A stretch of 64,000 nucleotides of DNA from an uncultured Draconibacterium sp. (GTDB lineage Bacteria; Bacteroidota; Bacteroidia; Bacteroidales; Prolixibacteraceae), in assembly GCF_963677565.1 (NCBI RefSeq), contig NZ_OY781981.1:930001-994000 (forward strand). Direction: 5' to 3'. This document shows positions 23,710 to 32,802 of the stretch, piece by piece. Position 1 is the stretch's first letter. Each line of letters starts with the position of its first letter. A program made the translations under genes and the position numbers. A model generated the notes under the pieces. That model had not been told where the DNA came from. It saw only the letters and a list, made by a program, of their open reading frames with translations, and made no database searches.

Positions 23710-26169
23710 TTAAAGCACCTCGTTCTGTGTACGGTCAATAACTTCCTGCTGCAGGTCGGCATTCATGTCGTTGAAATAATCGCTGTATCCGGCCATACGC
23801 ACCAGCAGGTCCTTGTAATCTTCAGGACAAGCCTGTGCCGCCAAAAGCGTTGCCGTATCAACAATATTAAACTGAATGTGGTGACCACCCAACGAGAAAT
23901 AACTGCGGATAAGGTGACCCAGTTTTTCCACGTCTTTGTCGCGTTTTAACAAACTTGGCACAAAACGCAGGTTCAGCAAAGTACCTCCCGATTTCGACTG
24001 ATCGAGTTTTCCCAGCGAGCGGATCACGTTTGTTGGTCCATGTGTATCGCAACCGTGCGACGGTGATGTACCATCGGAAATTGATTTACCTGAAAAACGT
24101 CCGTTTGGCGTAGCTCCCAGCACCAGGCCAAAATATACGTGGCAGGTGGTTGACAGCATATTTAAATGAAATACTTCTCCCTTTGTATTTGGTTTTCCTT
24201 CAATGGCAGCCAGCAAGTCGTTGTACACCTGCACGGCAATCGTATCGGCATATTCGTCGTCGTTACCAAAGAATGGGGTGCGGTTCAGAATGCGCTGACG
24301 CAGCACTTCTTCGCCCTCAAAGTTTTTAGCCACAGCACCCAGAATGGTGTCCATCGAGAAAGTCTTATCTTCGAAAACATGCTTTTTCAGCACCGATAAA
24401 CTATCAGTTGTTGTACCTAAACCGGTACATTGAATATAATTGGTATTGTAGCGTGGACCACCATTGTAATAGTCTTTTCCTTTCGAGATACAGTCTTCAA
24501 TTACAACCGAAAGGAACGGCGCCGGAGCATATTTGGCAAACATCTGGTCGATGTAGTTGCTTACACGTATTTTCTGGTCTACCACAAAATTGAGTTGCTT
24601 CAGGAATGCTTCGTACAGCTCATCAAAACTTTTAAAGTTGCGCGGATCGCCGGTTTCAATACCTGCTACTTTTCCTGTAAGTGGGTCGATTCCGTTATTC
24701 AGTGTGATCTCCAAAACTTTTGGAACATTCAGATAACCGGTCAGCAGGTAAGCTTCTTTACCAAAAGCGCCCACCTCGATACAACCACTGCAGCCGCCTT
24801 CGCGGGCATCCTGCAGGGTTTTTCCCTGGTTCACCATTTCCTGGATGTACATATCAGGATTAAACACCGATGGATAACCGTGTCCCTGGCGAATCAGTTT
24901 TCCGGCGGCCTGTAAAAACTCGTCGGGCGTAACTTTGGCAATGTGCACCGAGTTACCCGGCTGCAGTACGTGCAGCTCTTCAATTACTTCAAGCATCATA
25001 TACGACACCTCGCTTACGCCGTTGGTCCCGTCGGGTTTAACACCACCAATGTTGATGTTGGTGAAATCGTTGAATGTACCACTTTCGCGCGCCGTGATAC
25101 CCACTTTTGGTGGCGCCGGGTGGTTATTTACTTTTATCCAGAAACAGCTGATCAATTCCTTGGCCTCGTCGCGGGTCAGTGTTCCTTCGGCCAGCTCTTT
25201 TTCGTAGAACGGAGTTAGGTGCTGATCGAAGTGACCAGGATTCATAGCATCCCAACCGTTTAATTCCGTAACAGTTCCGAGGTGCACAAACCAGTACATC
25301 TGAATGGCTTCCCACACGTTTCGTGGTGCGTTGGCAGGCACCCAGCGACACACTTCTGCAATTCGCTTTAGCTCAGCAACACGTTTCGGATCGCTTTCGG
25401 TTTTTGCCATTTTCTCAGCCAGGTCGGCATGGCGCTCAGCAAAAACAATAGCTGCATCGCACGACACGTCCATCGCTTTTAATTCCTCCAGCTTTTCGGT
25501 GGCTTCCGGGTCGTTCATAAAATCGAGACGATTGATATGATCGTTGATCTCCTTTTTATAATCGAGCATCCCCTTTTTGTAGATCGCCCCATCAAGCGCG
25601 GTATGGCCGGGAGCGCGTTGCTCCATAAACTCGGTGAATACACCTGCCTCGTAGGCACGTTTCCATTCGTTTGGTACGTGGCTAAAAATACGCTCGCGCA
25701 TGGTGCGGCCCTGCCAGTAAGGAATTACTTCCTGTTCGTAGGTATCAATATCTTCCTGCGAAATGGTATACTGTTGCTGATCGCGTGTGTTCAACACATG
25801 AAAATCCTCAACGCTGTGGCAGGTTAATTCCGGAAAAGTTGGAACCGATTTCGGCACCGGGCCACGCTCGGCAACAATCAGTTCATCATCGCCAATATAA
25901 ATGGTTTTTTGCTTGCAAATTTCAAGAAAATTCAGGGCACGCATCATCGGCTCCGAGTACTTGCCGTAGTTTTCTTTGTAAAACTTCGTGGTAATCATGG
26001 CGCGCTCAATCGACAGCGATTCTTGTGTTTCAACACTTAGTTTGCGCAAACGCTGTATGCGCTCGTTCATACCCGGACCAATGGCATCAGGGTGCGGTGT
26101 ATAAAAATTCCCTTCAGCACCAGCCGGGCGCTCGGGTGTCTTTATGGTTAGTTCATCTTCAAAAGACAT
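23710..26169 (-). CDS. hypD: trans-4-hydroxy-L-proline dehydratase (glycyl radical enzyme HypD)
   Basis: 819 residues, normal for glycyl radical enzymes. The active-site cysteine lies in GC460SGC463IE465VGAFGKEAY, and the radical glycine in RMAG794YSDYFNDM near the end. The GCSGCxE loop with V-x-G-x-F-G, and the segment LNNG-DPLTG with GIETGDPRNF-SFDELYEAF, match what I recall of HypD from Clostridioides difficile rather than pyruvate formate-lyase, choline lyase or glycerol dehydratase. The enzyme removes water from trans-4-hydroxy-L-proline to give pyrroline-5-carboxylate under anaerobic conditions. The activase and an MFS transporter follow on the same strand. No proC or proline-reductase gene is in the window. 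Confidence 0.85.
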   Translation of the reverse strand: MSFEDELTIKTPERPAGAEGNFYTPHPDAIGPGMNERIQRLRKLSVETQESLSIERAMITTKFYKENYGKYSEPMMRALNFLEICKQKTIYIGDDELIVAERGPVPKSVPTFPELTCHSVEDFHVLNTRDQQQYTISQEDIDTYEQEVIPYWQGRTMRERIFSHVPNEWKRAYEAGVFTEFMEQRAPGHTALDGAIYKKGMLDYKKEINDHINRLDFMNDPEATEKLEELKAMDVSCDAAIVFAERHADLAEKMAKTESDPKRVAELKRIAEVCRWVPANAPRNVWEAIQMYWFVHLGTVTELNGWDAMNPGHFDQHLTPFYEKELAEGTLTRDEAKELISCFWIKVNNHPAPPKVGITARESGTFNDFTNINIGGVKPDGTNGVSEVSYMMLEVIEELHVLQPGNSVHIAKVTPDEFLQAAGKLIRQGHGYPSVFNPDMYIQEMVNQGKTLQDAREGGCSGCIEVGAFGKEAYLLTGYLNVPKVLEITLNNGIDPLTGKVAGIETGDPRNFKSFDELYEAFLKQLNFVVDQKIRVSNYIDQMFAKYAPAPFLSVVIEDCISKGKDYYNGGPRYNTNYIQCTGLGTTTDSLSVLKKHVFEDKTFSMDTILGAVAKNFEGEEVLRQRILNRTPFFGNDDEYADTIAVQVYNDLLAAIEGKPNTKGEVFHLNMLSTTCHVYFGLVLGATPNGRFSGKSISDGTSPSHGCDTHGPTNVIRSLGKLDQSKSGGTLLNLRFVPSLLKRDKDVEKLGHLIRSYFSLGGHHIQFNIVDTATLLAAQACPEDYKDLLVRMAGYSDYFNDMNADLQQEVIDRTQNEVL

Positions 26170-26517
26170 GACTTCAAAATAATAAGTTATACAATAAAAT
26201 AAGCAGGAAAAGGGTTAACGGATCAAACATCTACACATATAAGATCCAGCATTCGAATAAACACCGGTAAGAAATTAGAAGATTCGATATCTTTAGTTTT
26301 GATTCCACTTGACTAATACATTTTAATGGCGTAAATTTAGTTAATTATTAAATTGATGCAAACAGAAAACCTGCAAGATTAAGAATAAAGAAACAATGCA
26401 ACAAACACATAAAAGCATTTTAACCTGACTTATGTAAATAATAAATTGATTTCGGATGCGAATATATATGCACCCAGGATGTAATATAAACTGTTGAATT
26501 CTTAAACTACTCGAATT
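26170..26517. other. Divergent intergenic region
   Basis: About 350 bases between hypD and the DUF4136 lipoprotein gene. AT-rich; probably carries both promoters, but no clean TAnnTTTG was found. No gene or RNA is recognised. Confidence 0.35.
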
Positions 26518-27216
26518 ATGATTAAAAAAAACAATTGTAAGAGCCTGTTCCTTTTCCTACCAATTTTGGCTTTGCTGTTCTCGTGTCATCCCGAATACGA
26601 TGCAACAGTTGAAGAATTGGATATTGCAGTTACGCAATATGATAAAGAACAGGACTTCTCAAAACTTCAAACCTTTTATCTTGCCGATTCAATCATTTAT
26701 ATAAACGATGAAGAATCGAATTCACTCATTAATGTAAGTCATTCTCATGAAGATGAAATCTTATCTTTGGTTCGGCAGAATTTCCTTGATTTGGGATGGA
26801 CCGAAGTTGCCGGGCCAACTGATGGACAAATTGATGCAGACGTATCGATAGTACTATCGGTTCTGGAAACAGATGTAAATTTTTATTATTACTACTGGTG
26901 GGATTGGTGGTATTGGTATCCCTGGGATTGGTGGTATCCCTGGTATAGCGAATCATACTGGCATCCCGGATATCCGATTTGGCCGGGTTACCCGACTTAC
27001 CCGTCATACGGATATACGGTAGGCACACTTTTTATTGATATGTGGAACATGGATGATGTTGAACTGCCGGATGCAAACGACACCTCGTTCAAGGTTCCGA
27101 TGCCCTGGAAAGGATCTGCAATCGGAATACTTGCGGGCTCTGATTCTTACATTCAGGACCGTTTAACAAAAGAGATTAACCAGGTATTTGAACAAAGCCC
27201 ATATCTACAAAAATAA
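26518..27216 (+). CDS. DUF4136 lipoprotein with aromatic segment
   Basis: 232 residues. Lipoprotein signal to LLFSC23. The fold landmarks are those of DUF4136: Y-D-x-x-x-D-F-S-K-L-Q-T-F-Y at 41-54, an Asp-Ala-Asp strand (IDADVSIVLSVLE) and a final helix. Residues 122-166 are extreme: a run of Tyr, Trp, Asp, Pro and Gly (for instance YYYYWWDWWYWYPWDWW) that replaces the usual loop. Its function is unknown; envelope location follows from the lipid anchor. The beta-barrel gene starts 10 bases after its stop. The upstream gene is divergent. Confidence 0.75.
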   Translation: MIKKNNCKSLFLFLPILALLFSCHPEYDATVEELDIAVTQYDKEQDFSKLQTFYLADSIIYINDEESNSLINVSHSHEDEILSLVRQNFLDLGWTEVAGPTDGQIDADVSIVLSVLETDVNFYYYYWWDWWYWYPWDWWYPWYSESYWHPGYPIWPGYPTYPSYGYTVGTLFIDMWNMDDVELPDANDTSFKVPMPWKGSAIGILAGSDSYIQDRLTKEINQVFEQSPYLQK

Positions 27217-27226
27217 AACCGCTACT

Positions 27227-27814
27227 ATGAAGAAATATATCATCATATTATTACTCGTTATTGCTGCATTTGGAACAAAAGCGCAGGAAGGAACATCTAT
27301 TTTTGTCAGTTATTTGCCATCCATTCCGCTCGGAGAAACAGCTGATTTTAGCAATAATATCAGCCCGCGTGGAATTGACTTTGAAGTACAACGTTTTTTA
27401 AACGAAGATCTTTCGGTGGGATTTAATATTGGCTGGAACCTGTTCAGGGAAAAAATACCCGAAGAAACATTTGATTACGAGGATGTCACTATTACCGGCA
27501 TTCAATATCGCTACACGAATGTGGTGCCATTAAATATTAACGTTAAAAAATACTTTATGAGTGAGGGGGACTACTTTCCCTATTTAGGATTTGGGCTTGG
27601 TACCTCATACAATGAAAAACAAAACGATGTTGGTGTTTTTTCTATATCAGAAGACAAGTGGTTATTTAATATTGCTCCCGAAGTTGGAATGCTTTATGAT
27701 ATGAATTACAAAAGTTTTCTGTCGTTAAAACTAAAATACAACTACGGATTTAAATCGGGAGATTTCCCGGCTCAGTCGTTTATAAGTTTGGGAGTTGGCA
27801 TTGGCCTTAAATAG
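27227..27814 (+). CDS. Outer-membrane beta-barrel protein, unknown
   Basis: 195 residues from the ATG at 27227; an ATG at 27188 inside the previous gene would add 13 atypical residues. Signal peptide ending GTKAQEG, then eight or so amphipathic strands with Tyr/Phe girdles and glycine turns, ending in FISLGVGIGLK. This fits a small porin-like or OmpW/PorT-type barrel. It follows the DUF4136 lipoprotein closely and is probably co-transcribed. Confidence 0.7.
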   Translation: MKKYIIILLLVIAAFGTKAQEGTSIFVSYLPSIPLGETADFSNNISPRGIDFEVQRFLNEDLSVGFNIGWNLFREKIPEETFDYEDVTITGIQYRYTNVVPLNINVKKYFMSEGDYFPYLGFGLGTSYNEKQNDVGVFSISEDKWLFNIAPEVGMLYDMNYKSFLSLKLKYNYGFKSGDFPAQSFISLGVGIGLK

Positions 27815-27825
27815 AAATATCAGGA

Positions 27826-27855
27826 AAAAGGTTCGGTACTTCCGGACCTTTTTTG
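27826..27855. terminator. Bidirectional terminator between convergent genes
   Basis: AAGGTTCGG (27828-27836), TACTT loop, CCGGACCTT (27842-27850), flanked by A-run and T-run. It ends the barrel gene on the plus strand and lies just after the DUF4956 stop on the minus strand. Confidence 0.75.
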
Positions 27856-27856
27856 T

Positions 27857-28552
27857 TTAATAATGGTTACTGTTTGTACTCTCCCATTCCATTTTCGAGC
27901 TGCTTTCTTCTATAACTTCCAAATGAGGCGGCACAACACTTTCCGGTCTGTTTTCCCGGAAGTAGATCCAAACCGTTATTTCATTTTTAACTCGATTAAT
28001 CTTTTCAATATCAACACGTAAAACATCAATGCCAGTATTTTTTCTGATTTCTTCCAGCAAAGTTTTATTGTCGTTTAAAACAGAATAATCAGAGGGAGTA
28101 TAAACAAACGCCCTTTTCAAAACATAATTTCGGGGTTTATAAAGTTCCATTACAAGCGCTGAAACAATAATAATAAGGTTGGCAACCAAAAGACCGGTAA
28201 TTGTTTGTACATTGAACTCAACAAGGGCATTTATAATTGAAACGCCTATTACAAGGAATAAGTAGGTCATTTCTTTTAAATCTATTGAGGGGGAACGATA
28301 CCGAACGATTCCAAAAATTGCAAATAAACCCAAAGCCAATCCCACGTCAAGACTAACCCGGTCAAGCAACGAAGCAATCAGAAAGATCATCATCCCCATC
28401 AGGAAAAAAGTAAACAAGTATTTTACCCTGCTGTTTTTGGGGTAATATATAAAACGTATAAGGCAAAATATTGAAATAATATTTACCAATAGCCTGATTA
28501 AAAAATCAGACCAGGATTCTCCGCTAATGTTCATAAGTTGTTGACCTGTCAT
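27857..28552 (-). CDS. DUF4956 membrane protein
   Basis: 231 residues from the ATG at 28552; a TTG at 28561 is the alternative. About five helices in the first 130 residues with the family signature LALGLFAIFGIVRYRSPSIDLKEMTYLF, then a soluble C-terminal domain with VDIEKINRVKNEITVWIYF. DUF4956 proteins commonly accompany VTC-type polyphosphate or CotH kinase genes; the molecular role is not established. It follows the CotH-like gene by 12 bases and is certainly in the same transcript. Confidence 0.8.
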   Translation of the reverse strand: MTGQQLMNISGESWSDFLIRLLVNIISIFCLIRFIYYPKNSRVKYLFTFFLMGMMIFLIASLLDRVSLDVGLALGLFAIFGIVRYRSPSIDLKEMTYLFLVIGVSIINALVEFNVQTITGLLVANLIIIVSALVMELYKPRNYVLKRAFVYTPSDYSVLNDNKTLLEEIRKNTGIDVLRVDIEKINRVKNEITVWIYFRENRPESVVPPHLEVIEESSSKMEWESTNSNHY

Positions 28553-28564
28553 ATAGTTCAAATT

Positions 28565-29638
28565 TTAAAAATCAATGTCTCTGCATTCGCTTTGCAGGGT
28601 TCTTATAAGGTATTCCGGATTTTCTGCCATCCGAAAAAACTCGTTTACAAAATTCAATACCTCATTTTTATCTCTTTTCCCCAAGTGTTCGAGTGTTTCA
28701 ATGGTAGAAATTATTTTGTCTTCATTTTTATTAAAGAGGTCGATTGCCTGACGATAGTTGTCTAAATCCTCCTGGCAGTAGCCAAGATAATCGCGCTCGG
28801 TAATTTTTTCTGCGCTGCTCCACTCCTGCGGCATTGCATAGCTGGTGTTTACAATTCCTGCGTGGTCATAATCATAAGGTAAAGGAATAAGATAATTTGA
28901 AACTACATCCATGGGTTTAATATATTTCATATTATGTCCTCCCTTAAAACGCCAATCGGTGTTTCCAACAAAATATTCGTAAAGAGCAACCAGTGTTCCT
29001 TCGTCTGGTAATACATCTTTTCCAAAAACCACGTCCGATTTTACTTCAATAGCGTTAAGTCTTTTGGTAATTAATTCAACGGGCTCTATCAGAAATCCTA
29101 TTTGCTGATAGTGCCGTTTTTTCTTCCCGGTATCGATATAATCAATATCCAACAGTCGCACCCTGAAGCTATTATCGGATAAAATATTGTAAAGTTTATA
29201 AGCCAGGTATTCACGCATTACATAAGATTGATAGCTTTTTGAGGAGCTGCAGTGGGTTACCATTTTTACTTTTCTTATCCCTTCCAATTCTGTTTTGTCG
29301 ATAGGATCGGTTTTGAAGTTCAAATAGATTGGCGGGAAAAAACAATGTCCCCGACGAAAATTACCCCGGGCTTTTAATCGAATGTTTTTAATAATTGAAT
29401 CACTTCCAGTCGGATAAATCGCAAGTTCGGCAGGTAAGTATTCGCCTTTAGCCTTGTGTCTAATAAACGAAGTAATATCGTATTTTAAAGTAATTTTTAG
29501 CGGTTCGTCTATATCAAAAAAGCTTATGTTCTCAAGCGTTTGTCCAATTGGTTCGAATAGAGAACTGTCTTTTTCTTGTTGGGCAAAAGCAAAATTCAGA
29601 AAGAAAATCAGATATAAAACGGTAAATAAACTTTTCAT
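28565..29638 (-). CDS. CotH-like kinase-fold protein
   Basis: 357 residues with a signal peptide (MKSLFTVLYLIFFLNFAFAQ). The CotH-like core can be read: IKNIRLKARGNFRRGHCFFPPIYLNF (the R-G-N glycine loop), then IRKVKMVTHCSSSKSYQSYVMREYLAYKLYN and YDYDHAGIVN near 274. CotH of Bacillus phosphorylates coat proteins and is an atypical protein kinase. The canonical DFD-like motif may correspond to PYDYDHAG. Exported, so a periplasmic kinase or related transferase is possible. The DUF4956 gene follows directly. Confidence 0.65.
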   Translation of the reverse strand: MKSLFTVLYLIFFLNFAFAQQEKDSSLFEPIGQTLENISFFDIDEPLKITLKYDITSFIRHKAKGEYLPAELAIYPTGSDSIIKNIRLKARGNFRRGHCFFPPIYLNFKTDPIDKTELEGIRKVKMVTHCSSSKSYQSYVMREYLAYKLYNILSDNSFRVRLLDIDYIDTGKKKRHYQQIGFLIEPVELITKRLNAIEVKSDVVFGKDVLPDEGTLVALYEYFVGNTDWRFKGGHNMKYIKPMDVVSNYLIPLPYDYDHAGIVNTSYAMPQEWSSAEKITERDYLGYCQEDLDNYRQAIDLFNKNEDKIISTIETLEHLGKRDKNEVLNFVNEFFRMAENPEYLIRTLQSECRDIDF

Positions 29639-29825
29639 AATGTATCTGCTGAAATTTGGATTTTGTTAAAATTACTGTTTTAAAATTAATGCATTTTTAT
29701 CAGATTATCATTCTAAACAATTATTATTAGCTGGTAATCTTTTTCTTACACCTTATTTTCATTCCTTCTAGCCACCCAATATAATTTTTGTATTATTGTA
29801 TAATTACAAAACACAAATAAAAACT

Positions 29826-30500
29826 ATGAAAAAGTTAAGCCACCTCATTCTTGCTTTGAGTTTTTTACTCGCAAGCTGTTCCTCAACCAAACTTATCAAT
29901 TCGTGGTCAGACAAAGAACATACGCCACAAACATACGATAACATAGGTGTTACCGTGCTATTCCCACAAGCATCAAGTAGATATATTACCGAACACAATG
30001 TAGTAGATTACTTAAATGAAAAAGGATTAAAAGCAATGCCTACTACTGATGTTTTTCCAATGGCCAACCGTTTAAATGAAATTACCAAAGTAATGGATAA
30101 ATCGGATGAAATTAAGAAGAATGTAATTTCGAAAGTTGCTGAGAATAAAATTGATGCTTTAATGATTATTACCTTATTCGACAAAACAAAAGAACAGCGC
30201 TGGGTAACCGATCGTGGATTTGCAATGGGAGGAACCGGCTATTACGGAACACCTTATGCCGTTGGAGGAGCCTATTACGATTATTACTATTACTCGATGG
30301 GAACAATAATGGATCGAGGATATTACACCGATGATGTAACTTATTTTGTAGAATGTAATTTATACGATGTGGCTTCCGAAAAATTAATCTGGAGGGCTCA
30401 AACAAAAACATCAAATCCACAATCTATTGAAGAAGAATCAAAAGCACTGGCTTATATCGTTGTAAAACAATTATTGAATAAGAAAGTAGTATCGAAATAA
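29826..30500 (+). CDS. Tyr/Gly-rich lipoprotein of DUF4136-like type
   Basis: 224 residues from the ATG at 29826. Lipoprotein signal to LLASC18SS. The core has an alternating alpha/beta pattern (NIGVTVLFPQASSRYITEHNVVDYLNEKGLKA and KIDALMIITLFDKTKEQRWV), then a Gly/Tyr stretch (GTGYYGTPYAVGGAYYDYYYY) and YFVECNLYDVASEKLIWRAQT. The same architecture occurs in the two tandem genes at 34.4-35.7 kb. Its function is unknown; it is a surface or periplasmic lipoprotein. Ends at a bidirectional terminator. Confidence 0.7.
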   Translation: MKKLSHLILALSFLLASCSSTKLINSWSDKEHTPQTYDNIGVTVLFPQASSRYITEHNVVDYLNEKGLKAMPTTDVFPMANRLNEITKVMDKSDEIKKNVISKVAENKIDALMIITLFDKTKEQRWVTDRGFAMGGTGYYGTPYAVGGAYYDYYYYSMGTIMDRGYYTDDVTYFVECNLYDVASEKLIWRAQTKTSNPQSIEEESKALAYIVVKQLLNKKVVSK

Positions 30501-30521
30501 CCTCGCATGTGACGATAAAGA

Positions 30522-30560
30522 AAAGAGCAGACATATTCGTAATGTCTGCTCTTTTTTATG
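30522..30560. terminator. Bidirectional terminator between convergent genes
   Basis: AAAGAGCAGACAT (30522-30534), 7-base loop, ATGTCTGCTCTTT (30542-30554), then TTT. A perfect 13-bp stem serving the lipoprotein gene and the convergent repeat-protein gene. Confidence 0.85.
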
Positions 30561-32783
30561 CTATCGTCTTCCTCCACTTCTTGCTGGTGCAGGTCTGCTG
30601 CGTGGTGTTGCTGCAGGGCGGTTATTCTGGAAATTATTATATCGGGTAGTTCCCCTGTTGCGGTTATTAAAATCGCGTTCTAAATTATTTGGCCGCGTTG
30701 CTGGTTGCGTTGGCTGTGTTGGTCGGGTTGAAGGACGTTGCGTTGGTTGAGTAGGTCGTGTTGATGGACGTTCAACCGGCTGAGTAGGTCTTGTTGCCGG
30801 CCTTGTAGAAGTGTTATTACCCGGCCTGGCCGATTTGTTTGGCAAATCAGGACGTGTACTGGGGCGTTTATTTTCTTGTTGCCAGTTACCGTTGTTATCA
30901 CGTCTTAAAATATTACCATCACGGTCGGTATAAACATTGTTGGGTCGTGTTGATGGCCGTGATGACACATTGTCTCTTCGGTTTGGTAATGATGTATTGC
31001 GTACATCGCGTGTACTCTTAATTCCACGGTCTCTACGATTATAAACATTTCTTGAATCGTAACGCCCGTTGGCATAACCCGCTCTGTAGCCAGCCAGGTA
31101 GCCATTACGATAGCCATGATGATAACCATGATGATAGCCGTGACGATAACCATGGCGATAACCTGCAGGCCCCCAATAACCATAACCTCCGTAATACCTC
31201 ATGTTAAACCATCCATAACTCAATCCTACTGAAAATCCCCAGCCGGTGTATGGATTGTAGTGTACTCCGAAACCAAATGTCCAGGGGCGTGGATAATAAT
31301 AGTGCCCATACCAGGGACGGTAATAATAACCGGTTCCGTAAAATACACAGCCATTGTACCAGTACGAGTGACAGTAGCCAGGCGTATAACCTACATAAAC
31401 AACATCGGGCGTTGAGTCGTAGATATAAACATACTTTACGTTGTAAACCGGAGCACTCGGAGGTATTTCATCTACCTCTGCCGGACGATTGTCGGATACT
31501 GCCCACGGGCCGGTTGCTTTTGCCGATTCAAACCAGATTCCATCATCAACACAATAGTATTTTCCATTAATGAGCAGTACTGTACTTGCCGTATTTATGG
31601 CATATTGCACATTCGAATTTTCAATTTTTTCAAATTTTGGATTGCCATCATATTCCACAGTAACCGTTGCTGTTTTCCGATCAACAACTGCTGTTTGCGG
31701 CATTTGTTGTTCGTATTTTGCTTCCTGTGCTTCGGGTGTTCCGGGCACGCTGGCTCTTACAGTTCCGATTGTTGCATTCTCCGGAATTTTTGCAAAATCA
31801 TCAGGAAGGTCTGAAGGCTCAGTAAAAGTCCAATCACCATCTTCCAATGTTTTTGAGCTAAACCAGCGACCGTTAATGAGTACAAAATGATGCTGCGAAT
31901 TGATATCCATAATGATATCGTTTTCTGAATTTTTTACAAAAAGCAGCGAAGTTCCCTTAATGCTTTCGTATTCCAGCTTACCATCAGAACTAATCAGTTC
32001 GGAAGGAACAGAACTGACAATTACATCCGGAATCGCATTATTACCTTCTAATTCCGGCTCTTCCTCCGGTTCCTCCATCATTTGAGCAGCTACTTTTTCA
32101 ACTTCTTTTGGCACCGATTTAGTAACACTCCAGTTGTCGGTTACCAGCTCGTTCGATTTGTACCAGTAATCTCCTCCTTTCAGGTAATAATCTGATTTCT
32201 GTTTAAGAATTAAAAATGGTGTATTTTGTACATACTCAAGATTCGATTTTTCTACTTTTTTTAAGATCGGATCGCCATCGATAATTACCAGTACAGATGG
32301 AGACGAACGGTAATAAATTTTGGGTGGATTATTATTTATTTTGTCATTCAAAAGTTCAAGATTTTCAACGTCTTCAAGATCCGCAATAATCCTGTCTAAG
32401 GACATTTTCATATTTATGGCTTCCAAATCTGAGATAATAAGTTCTTTTAGCTTTTGCAGTTGTGATTCATCTTCCACATCCGGAAATTTGATCATTGGAA
32501 TTTCCAGTTTAACCAAATCGGCAGTGCGGTTGTCCATGTCGGTTAATAGCGTTGCATTAAACCACAATGCGCCAAAAATTATTTCGCTGTCTTTGGGATT
32601 AACCGATATGGCCATGCGCCCATCCAATATATTTTTATTTAACGATTCCAGTTGAGGCTGATATAAGGTTATTATGTTGCCATCGACATCAATTTCGCGG
32701 GGCCAAACCAGGTTTTCTTCGCTGTTGGCTGATAGGCTCGTAAGTGTAGCCAGAAAAAAACAAATAAGCCGTAAAGTTTTCAT
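30561..32783 (-). CDS. Large exported repeat protein with Tyr-rich and Arg/Pro/Thr tail
   Basis: 740 residues. Signal peptide to about 20. Residues about 150-430 hold three copies of a roughly 70-90 residue unit with a Y/F-x-V-x-N-T-x-LLI-x-G-x-Y/W pattern, each ending in a G-x-W or W-F-x-S element (LKQKSDYYLKGGDYWYKSNELVTDNW, VLINGRWFSSKTLEDGDWTF and VLLINGKYYCVDDGIWFESAKATGPW). Then a segment dense in Tyr, Trp, Gly and His with GYRHG/GYHHG repeats (about 540-585) and a basic tail repeating RPSTRPTQP. This family is known by sequence only. The tail resembles an extended, cell-wall- or surface-associated linker. Confidence 0.7.
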   Translation of the reverse strand: MKTLRLICFFLATLTSLSANSEENLVWPREIDVDGNIITLYQPQLESLNKNILDGRMAISVNPKDSEIIFGALWFNATLLTDMDNRTADLVKLEIPMIKFPDVEDESQLQKLKELIISDLEAINMKMSLDRIIADLEDVENLELLNDKINNNPPKIYYRSSPSVLVIIDGDPILKKVEKSNLEYVQNTPFLILKQKSDYYLKGGDYWYKSNELVTDNWSVTKSVPKEVEKVAAQMMEEPEEEPELEGNNAIPDVIVSSVPSELISSDGKLEYESIKGTSLLFVKNSENDIIMDINSQHHFVLINGRWFSSKTLEDGDWTFTEPSDLPDDFAKIPENATIGTVRASVPGTPEAQEAKYEQQMPQTAVVDRKTATVTVEYDGNPKFEKIENSNVQYAINTASTVLLINGKYYCVDDGIWFESAKATGPWAVSDNRPAEVDEIPPSAPVYNVKYVYIYDSTPDVVYVGYTPGYCHSYWYNGCVFYGTGYYYRPWYGHYYYPRPWTFGFGVHYNPYTGWGFSVGLSYGWFNMRYYGGYGYWGPAGYRHGYRHGYHHGYHHGYRNGYLAGYRAGYANGRYDSRNVYNRRDRGIKSTRDVRNTSLPNRRDNVSSRPSTRPNNVYTDRDGNILRRDNNGNWQQENKRPSTRPDLPNKSARPGNNTSTRPATRPTQPVERPSTRPTQPTQRPSTRPTQPTQPATRPNNLERDFNNRNRGTTRYNNFQNNRPAATPRSRPAPARSGGRR

Positions 32784-32802
32784 ATCTCCATTGTTTATGT
32801 TT

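Noticed and set aside
23870..25994. Multiple plus-strand frames inside the hypD gene
   Set aside because: All lie within the 819-codon hypD frame whose active-site motifs are intact, so they are shadows.
30561..31183. Tandem repeats in the 740-residue protein gene considered as a CRISPR-like array
   Set aside because: The repeats are in-frame codon repeats (GYRHG, RPSTRPTQP) of variable length with no regular spacers.
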